Source: Spirodela intermedia (Eukaryota > Streptophyta > Magnoliopsida > Alismatales > Araceae). Taken from it: a stretch of 64,000 nucleotides of DNA. The stretch is taken from NCBI GenBank assembly GCA_902729315.2, contig LR746280.1, forward strand, positions 2,538,501 through 2,602,500. Direction: 5' to 3'. The translations under genes and the position numbers were made by a program. Under the pieces are notes generated by a model that was given only the letters and a program-made list of their open reading frames with translations, did no database searches and had not been told where the DNA came from. Of this stretch, positions 24,461 through 36,972 are shown one piece after another. The stretch's first letter is position 1; each line of letters begins with the position of its first letter.

Positions 24461-25995
24461 CATGGTTTTTATTTCATTCTGTTTGAATTTTTTTTTAAGC
24501 TCTGTTTTTCTTAGAATTTCACAATACTTATTTCTATATTTATTTTTCGAAAAAATGCAAGAGGAGTGTAGGATGAAGTGGAAAATTAAAAAATGAGGTT
24601 GAGGTGATGTATTTCTGAGCTTTATCATTTATGAAAATATTTTTAATGCTTAACTTTGCACATATGCATGTTTCACTTGAAAATTATCTTTTCTGTATAT
24701 TCTATTTCGATTTTTCTATGTCATTGAGGACAATGTCATTTTTAAGTTGAGGGTGAAGTATTCATTATTAATTTATGCTGTAGGATGATTAAGAACATGT
24801 GTTTACATTTTATTCAACTTAGAACAGCAACTAAAAAAATAAAAAGAAAATAAAATTCTGAAAAATTGTTACATATATTTTCTGGTTTTCTATCAAGAAC
24901 AATAGACTGTCAAAAATAGTAGACAAAAAAACAGCCCAAAATTTGAAATTCTAGAGACAATTTTCTCACATTTCAATCCCCTAGACATATATTACTAACA
25001 TTCGAAATTATAGCTATAAAGAGGATAGTTTTGATTTATTTTTGACAAATTTACTGTTACTAAAAATAAAATTGAAAATAGAAAATAGAATTGTCAGAAC
25101 TATCTAATTTATAAATTTCTTGCATCATATTACATGCATGAAAAATTAAATCAATTAGATTAATTGATACTAAAAGATACTAGGAAGATTATTATTGAGT
25201 CAAAAGAATGATCTAGTAGCATGAAATGTTAGAATACTCCTTGGATACATGATAGTTAACATGGATTTAATTTTATAGATTTTCACTTTATGATCTTGAT
25301 GGATAGTATTTACCTGATGTGAAAATTTGATTGATCATTTGAGTTTAATAGAGATTTTTACACCCTGATCTATAAGACTTGTGAGGAGAAATCACTTATT
25401 TTGAAAAAAAAAGAGAGAGTAATATGAAAAATCTAGAAACGAAGAGTACACATGAAGGGTGTGAGACATCATTCTCATTGTCAAAAATTATGTATAGAAA
25501 AATATTTACTGTAAAATAAGTGGATAAAGTGAAAGCCTTGAAAATGAAGAGTACACATGGAGGGTGTGAGACATCATTCTTATTGTCAAAATTTATTTAC
25601 AAGAAAAGCTACTTATCCACTATATATATATATAAAGAAATATAGTGTAAAGTTCAAAAATTAAGCCATAGAAAAAGAGAAATGTAGGATCAATATTATT
25701 CTTAGATGAGTATTGATAATTAGAACATCTTATAAATACATCTATGAATAAAGAAGTGATAAAGATGTGAATAGAAGAAGTGAAGTTTAGATTATTATTC
25801 CAAAGAGTGTTTAAACATTTAAGTGCTTGACATCATTCTTAAATACTTGATATAAGAATCCAAAGTGACTAAAAGTGCATCATTTCTAATTATATTTTTT
25901 TCTTTCTGTATTGAAATATGATATTTGAGATTTGTAAATATTTATTTTTATAATTTCATTGCTAAAAGACTAGTAATGATTTAAGTTGGAGGGTG
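24461..25995 (+). other. Noncoding 3' internal region of the Athila-like element
   Basis: AT-rich, with no env-like frame seen. It contains a direct duplication of about 105 bp: the block GAAGAGTACACATG(A/G) followed by AGGGTGTGAGACATCATTCT starts at 25441 and again at 25546. It ends in the purine-rich tract before the 3' LTR. Confidence 0.7.
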
Positions 25996-27507
25996 TGATA
26001 CATCTTTATTGTCATGAGTTAATAATTAGTAAATAATATAATTTTAGCCTTAACTCATGATAAATAGACTTATATTTATGTTAAAGTGTGAAAAGTGGTT
26101 TTCAGTTGATTAACGTGAATTTTTAGATAATTATGTGATTTTATATGATTTTTACAATCGTACTTTTAAGATAAATGAAGAACAAGAAATAAAAATAAAA
26201 ATATTGCAAAATGAGGGGACCTACGGGCCAGCCGGTTGTGGGGCAAGGAGTGGTTGTACATGCGTGAGAAAGGGACTTTGCTTAGAAATGTTATATTACT
26301 ATTTATTTGCCTAAACATTCGTCGCACAACTGATGCGAGACTAAACCTGTCACCTTCCTCAAAAGAGGCGTGGGGGCCAACTAGCGCGGGTTCAAATCCT
26401 CTCAGAGCCAAAACTCATATTTTTATTTGATTATCGCAACTTTCCTACAGATCATCGATAAAGGATTAAGCAACCAGAATCGTTGGATCATCAGCAAAAC
26501 TCTCGTCGACGCGATTCGTAGAGCATTGTTACTAAAATTGTTGAAAGATTCGCGATAAAAGGATAGCGAATCCATTGAGTAAATCATCTCCGATTGATCG
26601 ATGAACAAGTCATCGTCGAGAAGAAGACGATCCGCCGAGAGATGAGTCACCATCTCCTGAGAGTATTCCAGATGCGATAAAGAGCCTCCTCTTGCTATGT
26701 GGACTTGAGGATAAAGCTCCCTGACACGTGCCCCACCTCCATCCAACTCCTCTCTATCGGGTGACAGCCGCCAGAGAGCTGCAAAGTCGCCGTTTTTCTG
26801 CTCCGCCGGGTGACAGTCGTCGGAGACGACTTGACGACCCATTTTATTAATCTTTAGACATCGCGAGAAGATCTAGAGATTGCCAACATTGTCTTTGGCC
26901 AAGGAGAGTTTTCGAGGTCATAGACGATGCATGACAATCCTCCTGAACGCTTAGGATTTTAGTGCATTGCTAATATATCGCCGTCGCAACGCCAGAACTC
27001 TGTTTTCTTACTTTTAACTTACTTTATGCTTCATTTAGTGATAATTTTTATATTTTTAATTTACCAAAATATACTTTGTTCAATTACGATTCTTCCGGCT
27101 TTTACAAATCTTAATTTGATTAATTACATTATTTGTAATCGCTTACGTAAGAATTGTCTAGTGAAACTCTGTTTTCACCCGATTTGCGTTCATCGGGCAC
27201 TAATGTCATCTTGATGTCTGCACCCTTATTTCCCTCTTTCATAAATTTTTAAATATATTTCCTTTTCATTTCCTAGTATAAAATTTATAGAAAATTGTAT
27301 TTATTGAGAACAATTCTAAATAATTACCAGATATTATATTACATCCATGTGATAGAGCTAGAAAATTACCACTATTTTTGAAAGTTTTATTGAATTATAA
27401 TTAATATATTTATTTAGAAATACTTCTAAATATCTAAAAATTCATATTTTCTAGTTTTATAAATTTTAGATTCATGTGATTTAATATACAACGACTAAGT
27501 CACGTCA
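25996..27507 (+). repeat. 3' LTR of the Athila-like element
   Basis: 1512 bp, starting TGATACATCTTTATTGTCAT and ending AAGTCACGTCA. Compared with the 5' LTR it has many substitutions and lacks a block of roughly 110 bp that in the 5' LTR lies between GGCCAG and TGTGGGG (about 17600-17740). The divergence implies an old insertion. The tRNA-like end reads GGGTTCAAATCCTCTCAGAG then CCA at 26388-26410. Confidence 0.88.
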
Positions 27508-27510
27508 GCT

Positions 27511-29530
27511 ATGCAGAGCTCCCCTATCTTCTCCCCCCTTGAGAATCTCAACGCTCTCCCATCATGTCCCCCCATGGTCCCCCCTCCCCTTTTCTCCATC
27601 ATCATCCGACAGCTCTCCTACAACTTCTCCCCACCGCCATGTCCCTATCCTCCACCATCACCGCCTTATCACCATGAAATAGATGAAGAAGAAGAAGAAG
27701 TAGAAGAAGCAGAAGAAGGAGAAGAAGCAGAAGAAGGAGAAGAAGAAGAAGCACATCTATTTCCTACAGCTCATATGGATCAACATGTAGATTCTTCACT
27801 CTTGTCTTCAGTTGATAACAAAAATCTAAGATTTTGATATGACCTTAGAAAGTATACAACCATTAACATCTCATTCATCTGATGATCCTATAGTCCTACC
27901 TCATGATTCACTTTCCATTGCCCTATGCAAACCTAGAAGAGATTATACAAAAATACCTTTATACCTAGTTGTTAATTTCCTATCATATCACAAACTTTCT
28001 TTACCATATCAATCATACCTTGCATCCCTAGACACCACTATCATTCTAAAAAATCTCTTAGAGCCTCTAGTCTAATCCTAAGTAGAAACAAGTCATGGAT
28101 GATGAGATGAGAGCTCTTGTAAAAAAATCAAACATAGGATCTACTAGAATTATCATGAGATAAGAAGATTGTTTGTTGCAAATGGATGTACACAATGAAA
28201 TATAAATCAGATGGTTCAATTGAAAAGTATAAAACTTGGCTGGTGGCTAAGGGTTATATACAAATATATGGAATAGATTATCAAGAGTATTTTTCTCTAG
28301 TAGCCAAAATGAATACAATCTATTTTTTACTATCCTTAGCATTTATTTTCAGCTAGAATATTCAACAATTTGATGTTAAAAATATATTCTTGTATGTTGA
28401 TTTAGTTCAAGAAGTCTACATAACTCTCCCACCAAGATATGAGGGTAATCTTTCATTTAATCTTGTTTGCAAGTTAAAGAAATCCTTTTATGGCTTCAAA
28501 CAATCTCTATGTGCATGGTTTGGAAGGTTTACAATAGTCATAATGAAACTGCATTGCAACCAAAGTAATGTTGATCACACATTATTCTTTAAACACTCTT
28601 CTTTATGGGGAGTTATGGTTCTATTAGTTTATGTTGATGATATTATCATCATAGGAAATGGTGAAGGGGATATTCAAAACTTGAGAGATTGTTTGGGCCA
28701 AGAGTTTGATGTCAAGACTTTGGGATGACTCAAGTATTTTTTAGGAATCTAAGTGTCACATTCTTCTAAAGAAATTTTTATTTCTCAATGAAAGTACATA
28801 CCCAATTTATTACCTGAACTGTGCATAAATCAGTCAAAACACCTATTGATCCAAACTAGAAATTGTGTATGATAGATGAAGAAATTTCTATTGACCATGA
28901 GATGTATCAACATCTCATTGGCTAATTACTATGTCTAAGACACACTTGACCGTATATCTCATATGTAGTGAGTATATTGAGTCAATTTATGCATCAACCT
29001 AAAGAGTGTCGTTTATATGCTGCGTACCAAGTGCTACATTATTTGAAAGGCACATCAGGAAAAGAGGGTTTTTTTAAATGAAGTGGAAAGGTAAAGGTTG
29101 AAATGTTTACAAATGCTGACTATGTAGACTCAATGATTGATCGAAGGACAACCTCTAGTCATCTTAATTTTGTTGGTGACAACCTTGTCACTTGGAAGAG
29201 TAAAAAATAAATTGTAGTTGCTTTAGCCCAAGAACTTACTTGATGAATTACAAATTCCTTTTATCAATCATATGGAGATTTATTACGACAATAAGTCAAC
29301 AATCAATTTAGTACACAACCCAATACAATATGACCGTACCAAATAGATGGAGATTGATCATCATTTCATCAAAGAAAACTTTAAGCCAATGTGATTTATA
29401 TATCATATATTTCAACAAATAATCAGTTGGCATATATGCTTACTAAAGGCATCTCTGATACACAACTATAGAAGATTATTCCCAAGTTAGGAATGGACGA
29501 CATCCACTCACCAGCTTGAGGGGGTGTTGT
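27511..29530 (+). mobile_element. Second Copia fragment (linker, reverse transcriptase, RNase H)
   Basis: The segment starts immediately after the Athila 3' LTR. A proline-rich then glutamate-rich open stretch (27511-27837) could be the linker between Copia integrase and RT. It is followed by RT from about 28075 (YKTWLVAKGYIQIYGIDYQE), QFDVKNIFLY, LKKSFYGFKQS, the YVDD catalytic motif near 28629, and RNase H remnants ending in LGMDDIHSPA near 29510. A purine-rich GAGGGGG tract at 29518 and a following TGTTGTCGAGATG may be the polypurine tract and LTR start. There are many stops. Gag and integrase are missing, and their expected position is occupied by the Athila element or was deleted. Confidence 0.82.
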
Positions 29531-29659
29531 CGAGATGTACTTAATAACTTGTATACCTTTCATTTGGTATTACATCGATATGTCTAGAACCTTCTAGGGA
29601 TCTGATAAATAATTTTTGATCAATAAAATTTGAGTTCTTCTTCCATGGGCCCCAGGTGT

Positions 29660-30039
<380 letters not shown>

Positions 30040-31170
30040 AGGGAGGAGGCGAATAGCGAGCCATCATCATCGCTCACCCAGAGGATTGTGTACATAAATC
30101 CATCCACCCGCTATGCTCACCCCAGCTTCTCCAAGCATTGCTGGTGCTTTGTGGCCCCAACCTTGCCTCCCCCTTCCCATTTCATGGCCCTCTTTGCCTG
30201 CCTCTCCGCTCCCGTCACCACCCCGACCTCTTTGCTCCGTCCTTACTCTTATGAGACAAGGATGAGGACCAGGACGAGAAAGAGCCACTGATTGCCGCCA
30301 CCGATGGCGAATCGGCGTCGTCAGAGACACCACTTTTATTCACCGGTACAGATCATCATCCTCCTCTTCTTCCTCCCCCAATCCGTCATATTAAGCATAC
30401 TGGTAGTGGCTAAGGTCCTCCTCCGACGCCTCCTGATCATCCACCGCCGCCGACTAGGGCATGGGCCACTAAGCCCTAAGGAACAGGCGCCTATGAATTC
30501 AGTGGATGATGAGGAATGCCAAGGGTAGCTTGCACGGCGTGTAGGTCGAGTTCTCGTCCTTGTAGGAAGCCCAGTTCATGATGCAGGTGACGCAGATTGA
30601 GAGGAACCTAACAGCTAATAGCTGCTTATTTTCCACACTTTTCATTCTCCTTCGGCGTCACCTGCGCCCTGAGATGGGCATCGTACAAAGACAAGAACCT
30701 AACCTGCTTGCAATGCAAGCTGCCCTTTGAGTTCCCCAACCTTGGACGCCTGCTCCTGAGTGCCCAATGGTTCATGCCCCACTCAGTGCCGATGGATGAC
30801 CAGGGAACGTTGGAGGATGAAGAAAAGGAGAATGATGGCCAGGACCTCCGATCTGCTCATCAAGCACCAGGTGGCGGAGCGACAATGGCTACCTCAGGGC
30901 CAGCCCCACATGGAGGCCTAACCGTTGAACTGGCAGTGCTTCGGCGACGTCGACCCCCAGCCGACAGCGACAGACAACAGCTTGTTCTCCTCACTTTCCT
31001 CGTCCTCGTCCCATACGGGCAAGGAGGTGGGAAAGGGGGTGATGGTAGTGGTGTTGGAGAGGCGGGCAAAGAAGGCCGTGAAGAGGGCAGTGGTGACCAA
31101 GGCGGCCATCGCCAAGCACCAGCATCATCCCAAGGGACTCAGTTCATCAACGGGGTAAACCACAAGATTC
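30040..31170. pseudogene. Inverted pair of related, broken gene-like fragments of unknown family
   Basis: Reading outwards from about 30610, the two strands give related peptides. The minus copy encodes ICVTCIMNWASYKDEN and then TYTPCKLPLAF. The plus copy encodes FGVTCALRWASYKDKN and then TCLQCKLPFEF. Further out, both give serine-rich SSSLSH(K/T) stretches and a basic ERRAKKAVKRAV..KAAIAKHQHHP-like region, clear in the plus copy (31020-31160) and scrambled by frameshifts and stops in the minus copy (30290-30100). Each arm is about 550 bp. I do not recognise the family. The hydrophobic first block and the basic/serine-rich tail suggest a small membrane protein. Neither arm has a full frame, so both look dead. 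Confidence 0.6.
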
Positions 31171-32361
31171 GCAGAGTCGGAGCACATTACCTTCTCCACA
31201 GGGGCGAGCGCCGACGTAGAGCCGGTCGCGCCCCGCGATGCGCTGCGGGAAGGAGGAGGAGGGAAGGAGGGAAGAAGGGGCCCGCCGCACGTTCACCTGC
31301 CACAGACGACATCCAAGAACAGCTTCTTGATAGGAACGATTACCAGAAGCCAGAGGCAACACGAGCTTTTTATTAGGCGTTGGGAGCGGCAAGTAGAACC
31401 CGCGAAAGTGCACCAAAGGTTCCTAAGGCTTCAGGTTTTGAATGATCTTGGCCGCCCATTCTGATCACCGCTCCCTAATACTAAGGTCCAAAACAGGAAA
31501 TATTAAATATTATAATGATTAAAAATATGTCTGAAATAAATATAATATTAATTGAAATCTAGAATATTGAAGCAAACCATCCCATTAAATATTTGATAAT
31601 ATTTAAAGATTTAATAACATTAGGGCCAAGGAAGGTTCCCAATGATTATGTGTGCAATTAGTTAATTCTTGAATTAAAATTGATGATTCTCACTAACTTA
31701 TCCCAACATGTCATAAAGTTTTTGAACTATAATAAAGGGAAAAGCATATATTGAAATCCTTAGAGATCACAATATTGGCACGACACAAGAGTGATAATGA
31801 TATGTATTATTTATATTTATTTATATTAAATTTATGGAATGAACATTTTGCACAAACTTACTAGTTATTCATTAGGAATATGTCACAAATCACTTCTTAT
31901 ACACTTCATTTGGCTACTTCTTTCCTAGGTACGCATAGTCTCATATATTTTAAATAGGCACTTAACTTCCATACACGTTATTATTATTGAAGGATTTGCT
32001 GTGCTAGTCTACTATGCAGGACATAAATGTCAAATGAGAAAAAAAAAAGAAAAAAAAGAGGGTGGAAACCAGGCACCCAGGATTAATTGCACCCGATGGT
32101 ACTCAAACCTATATTAGAGTAATTATCTTGTGTCAATTATTTTTTTTATGATTTTTCTGGTATTATTGAGCTGATAACAATCATGATCATGGTAAATGAG
32201 TTAAAATTATGCGCACCATCATCATGTAAAGCCATGGATCGCCATCAAAGATCATCCTCCACCCCATCTTCTTCCATGGCAAAAATAAAATAAAAATATG
32301 CTGCTTCTTGAATCTGCCACTTCATTTCATCCCGTTGACTAAAAGAGGGAAATAGTAATTA
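31171..32361. other. Intergenic region between gene-like fragments and SYP2
   Basis: GC-rich to about 31480, then strongly AT-rich. No gene, RNA or element was recognised. The right end would contain the SYP2 3' UTR. Confidence 0.5.
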
Positions 32362-35300
32362 TCAGGCAGATATGACTATTATGACAATCAGTAGAACGAT
32401 GCTGAAGATCATCATGAGCATGCAGGTCTGCATAAACAGGAGAAAGAAAGCACGGTTAGAAGATTAACATGGTGGAGATTTGGGTTCAGGTAAGAAAGAG
32501 TAGGAGATCTACAAGAGATGAACTTGTCCTCTGAGATTGTGATGCCTGAGCTAGATGTGATTTTGCTTGAATTGTTGCTGCATGTGTGTTCCCGATGTTG
32601 GATTCGATGTCATCTGTGGTTTTATGATTTTAATGGTTTTTTTTTCAGATGATTAGCCGGATGTTGTGGAAGATAATATTTTACATTTAGTAAGTTTTCA
32701 ACTAACCGATGATGATTCCTTGATCATGGACCAGGACTGCGAGGTCTCTGAAGATTTCGTTCACGTCGCCTATCTGCTGCTGGACCTCCTTGATTCCTTG
32801 TTCCCTCTCCTCAATAATGGCATCATTTAAGATAATCTCATTGTCCAGGAGGAGAACCTCTTGCCTTCAACAAAGAAGAACGAATTTCAGTAGTGATAGA
32901 ATCGATTGAGGATCAAAGTGCTGAACTTTCTTTTTAATACTATTTATCTTAAAAAATATTGATCTTAGAAATAATATCTAAAATAAATGAAGCCTTGTAA
33001 CGAAGCATAAAATATCACTACATAAAGGCAACCTTTGTTGACGTTTAAGAACAAAATGAATCTTCCACTGTTGAAATTCCTTTGGTGACATATATATATA
33101 TATTTCTCTGGAGTGGAAGTAGGAAATGAACAGATAAAACCTTACATAAAGATCCAAAATAGAGAAGAAATCGATCAAGTCAAGCTACGTCACCTTCTGG
33201 ATTCATGAAGTGAACGTTGTTCTTGCGATTTTTCAAACAATATATCATCCTCGCTTGCAGGGTAGCTGCAAAAAAAGGAAACTATAACCTTTAAGATTGT
33301 GATAAAGAGGATTTACTCACCGGATTTGGGAAAATCAACAATAAAAGATACTACATTGTCCCTCCCTGAAAGGTAATCAAAAGGAGCAGACTGAATCCTG
33401 TTTGTAATTTTTCTGTGTATATTTCAAAGTCCTTGGCTCTTCTTCTCTTCATCAGCTTGATAAATTTATAACTCGTTTAAGATTTTCTTTCCATTTTCTA
33501 TCATGATTGCTCTTACAATTTGAGATCACATGCTTTTGCGTATAAAGTATATGCATTACACATAAACAAGCAGGTAAGCATCCAAAACAATGGAGGGTGA
33601 AACAGCCACATCCTTCTCATGTAGGGTATTTGTTTGCTAAATGAGAGTCATAATTCAATGCAAAACGATGATTATTCTCATCGCTTTGGGATGAAATAAA
33701 AATGGCGAAACAATGCAGAAGACTAGCTGGAGAACAGACCCAACACTTCGACGAAACACTGCAATTTTGTTTTTTTTCGAGGGATCATCGTCCCTGCCAT
33801 GTTATTGATCACTGCTGAAAATATCATGTCAGATAAGACCCCACACTTTGAGCGTTTGGAAACGAAGACAGGTGAGGAAACACTGCAATTTTGTTTTTTT
33901 TTTTCGAGGGATCATCGTTCCTGCCATGGTTAGTAATCACTGCTGAACTATCGTGTCAGATAAGAGTAAACTAGAATCACAAAACTAACTAGGAAAGGAT
34001 CCAAATGTAACTTTTAAGCATGAATAATCGAAACAAAAGTTACCTTGGTGATAGAATTTTGTTAGACACAAAGGTGGTATAAAGTGTTTCCTTCTCTGCT
34101 GCAAGTCGTTGAGCCTTCTGAAACTCCTTCAAAACTGCTTCAAAATCTTTTGCAAGCTTAGCATCTGCGATTTTCTTGCTGACCTGAGTTACACAATCAA
34201 AAATACCATGAAAAAGCCATTTTTGGCGAGCCCAAAATTTAATATTAAATAGATGCGACATAATAAAGAACTTCATGGGGAAATAAGAGAGATAAAAACT
34301 CCTTTATGAATAAATATAGCACTTAGAATATTTTAATAAATTTGTAAAAAATAACTGTAAACAGATTTGCGATTTTCAATAACAACTTGAGAATAGATAA
34401 TAACAGTTAATTTATCCAAAAAGAAATCATAAATGATAGAGAGAGTTTCCTGAAACATTAATTAAAATGATCGTCAGTATCTTGGGTATTCTTAATCCAT
34501 GAATGAGGGAAACAGCATCGCAAGATTGTGCTTACAGTAGCTTCAGCTTGATGATCCGTTTCACTGGCTTGCTTCAGTTTCACAGACGTATCTTTGACAA
34601 GCTGTCCGATATGCAATCTTGTTTTCTGCCTGCCACCAAATTACTCAGTCAAACCGTGACCACCAAACCAGTGAAACATTTGAGAAAAAAATCAGAAATC
34701 ATATTAATTATTATTAAATTAAAATATATATTAGAATAAAATCACAGTATATACAAACAAATGACACTAAACGGACGATAGTGATAAACACTGAACAACT
34801 CTGGCTGTAATGCAGGCCTAATTAGTCTCGACTAAAAAGCTAATCAAGGACATGAGAGATAAAAATCAGAGGGTAATGTATGGTTGGCAACCACCGGACA
34901 GTACAGTTTATTGATCAAGAGCTTTAACTTCCTCTACCTTGCTTCAACAATTTGATTGAAAGTAGTTCCTAAAAGAAGATTTAAGCAGTGAAAAAATCCT
35001 ACAAATACTGTAATTACAAATGCCCATTTAGATCAAGAAAAAATTGCTAAATTAATCGGAAATTTAAAAGTATGTGCTAATCTTTCCCCATTTCCAATTG
35101 GTGGAAATAATTCACATTGGAACGTGAAGGCCTTGGTGAAGCCGATAGTTACGGATCCAACCTTGAGTCATGCCAGAAATGTATCAACCCATCACTATAT
35201 TAGAAAGACAATTTTTTCCTTCACTTCAAAGGGTCAAGTCAGCGAGTATTTTATCCCCCAGGTCATAATCATACTCGCATTCCGACGAACTATCGTAGTT

Positions 35301-35728
35301 CCATGAAAAGCAAGATCATTCATTCTTCCATGAACCACGTCGAATGATTCGACCATTGATAACACTATCCTACTCCGGCTTCAAAGCCTTCCCTCTACGA
35401 CCTTCCATTGCATATGCTTAATCATATTTTTATGAATAACCAATATATGTAGCCTTATTTTGATCGGTCTCAGTCATCGGACAAAACCAGGAACCCAAGT
35501 GAAAACAGAAATCTAAAGAAGAAGATGAGGTGCAACTCACAGCTTCTCACGGAGATCGGGGGTATCCTTGGCGGTGCCGAGGGCGTTGACGTGGCGCTGG
35601 AAGGTAGAGACGGCGGTGTTGATCTGGAAAACCCCGGCCGCCACGGCCTGCGCGGGGTCCTGCTTCCCATTAATCAAATCCCTCCTCCCTACCATCGGCC
35701 TCCCGCTCATGAGGTCGGCAAAGCTCAT
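32362..35728 (-). CDS. SYP22: SYP2-type Qa-SNARE (SYP22/VAM3-like vacuolar syntaxin), seven exons
   Basis: The model is complement(join(32362..32427,32513..32613,32707..32864,33194..33265,34044..34183,34536..34629,35541..35728)), 272 aa versus about 268 in Arabidopsis SYP22. It is a tail-anchored SNARE for fusion at prevacuolar and vacuolar membranes. The N-terminal Habc part holds [19 protein letters not shown] and [12 protein letters not shown]. The SNARE motif spans about residues 187-245, with the zero-layer glutamine at Q213 in LVHDQG. The C-terminal membrane anchor is residues 254-271 (exon 7). All introns are GT-AG and the frame closes exactly. The start is ATG at 35728; an upstream in-frame TTG is not a plausible start. 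A (CT)n run lies in the sense-strand leader region (35918-35938). SYP22 cannot be told from SYP21/23-like paralogues without a tree. Confidence 0.93.
33744..33965. repeat. Direct duplication in SYP2 intron 4
   Basis: Two copies (33744-33836 and 33871-33965, offset 124 bp) share AAACACTGCAATTTTG, a T run, CGAGGGATCATCGTnCCTGC and ATCACTGCTGAA, and end in TGTCAGATAAGA. The intron lies between the exons ending at 34044 and starting at 33265. Confidence 0.88.
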
Positions 35729-36972
35729 CTCGGAAACCAACCCCCGATCCTCTTCTCCAACAATTCTCAGCTCGAATTCCCCCTACAGAAACCTTCCTCC
35801 CTTTCAGAAAAATAGCTTTGGAAGCAGAGTTTTTGCCCTACGCCCACCAGAATCTTCAACTCCGGCGGCCATCGGATTTCCCTCCCAGCCAGTAATTCGG
35901 GAAACGGAATTATCAATGAGAGAGAGAGAGAGAGAGAGGAGAGAGAAATTTCTGCTTCCAGCAACCCAGGGACGAGAGCGAAGGAGGCAGTACGTTTCGC
36001 TTTTCATGCGTATTATGAAAGAAGAGACAGGGCCACCTTCTGATGATGCCATAATATTTTATACATAGATCGCGCTCTCTTTAAAATATCCCACGCCCTT
36101 AATTTCCGTCAACATCGATTCGTACGCGTCCAAAATTTGTGGACGGCCAGGATCGTTGGGGCCTACATCTCTGCAACAGCGCGCCACCTGGACGAGTGCG
36201 ACTGCTTTGAAATAACCGAAGTAAACCGAACCGCCAGGGAAGGGTTTATTTTTTCGGATAATTGTATTTAAGCCCTCCTTTTGACGAAGGATTTTCAAAA
36301 GAACCCTCTCCAGCGAAATATAAACTTTTAATTTTATCAAATATATATATTAAAAATGGGTTTCATTTCATGGTTTTACGTGGCCATTTTGATCTCGAGA
36401 TATTTAAATTATTTTAATGATATATTTATATATAATTTGTATTAAAATCATTTCTTTGACTTTGCTAACCAACTTTTTTGTTCATCAAAATGAAGGTAAA
36501 AATTAGATGATCAAGATATCCATTTTTTATATTATTTAATATTATTGGCATTTATTATCACCGAAATGTTTCCAATCAATTTATAAATATTTTTTAAACC
36601 GTTAAAAGTATTAGTGATATACTTTTTATTTATATGAAAATAATTAGTTATGCACTTAAAAAACGAATTTTTCATTACAAATCATTTTTTATTCAGGGAA
36701 AAATATAATTAAAAAAATAAAACTTGGTATGATTACTGAGGTGTTCTTTTAATTTACTTGATAATTAAATATTATTTTCACGATTAAATGTTGAGCTTGC
36801 TAGTCCGATCGTTCTGTGCCCGCGCATGTGGATTGTCGTTTTAGGTAGCCTGGGAAACTATGATTGGATTGTATTTACAAGATGTACATCAGTACGTAGC
36901 GAGGGTTCCTTTCTCCTCCGTTCTCTTATCTATATGCTTGAGGGCACCTCACTCTAGCTCGTCCGAGCGGCA
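35729..36972. other. Divergent intergenic region between SYP2 and BPG2
   Basis: About 1.24 kb shared upstream region of two oppositely directed genes. It contains a GA run (35918-35938) near SYP2 and an AT-rich middle (36340-36780). No clear TATA box was assigned for either gene. Confidence 0.5.

Larger units (their letters stand above)
17369..27507 (+). mobile_element. Athila-like Ty3/Gypsy LTR retrotransposon, inactivated
   Basis: About 10.1 kb with two recognisable LTRs (17369-18975 and 25996-27507), a tRNA-Asp-type primer binding site, gag, protease, reverse transcriptase, RNase H and integrase remnants in Gypsy order, and a purine-rich tract (AGTTGGAGGGTG) before the 3' LTR. The RT signature FMDDF..FSESFDECL and the tRNA-Asp primer site favour the Athila/Tat group. 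All frames carry stops. A 1.5-kb noncoding stretch follows integrase, where some Athila elements have an env-like frame; none is seen here. The two flanks (ACTCC and GCTAT) do not match, so there is no target duplication. Confidence 0.88.

Noticed and set aside
24461-25995. Env-like gene in the Athila-like element
   Set aside because: No frame of useful length or membrane motif is present in this stretch.
26388-26410. Functional tRNA gene
   Set aside because: Only the 3' third resembles a tRNA; no A box, anticodon arm or 5' acceptor strand upstream.
27511-27837. Proline- and glutamate-rich open frame as an independent gene
   Set aside because: It directly precedes Copia RT sequence and fits the variable integrase-RT linker; no gene-like context.
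35537-35740. Start of SYP2 at 35740
   Set aside because: That codon is TTG; the first ATG in frame is at 35728 and matches the M-S-F start of the family.
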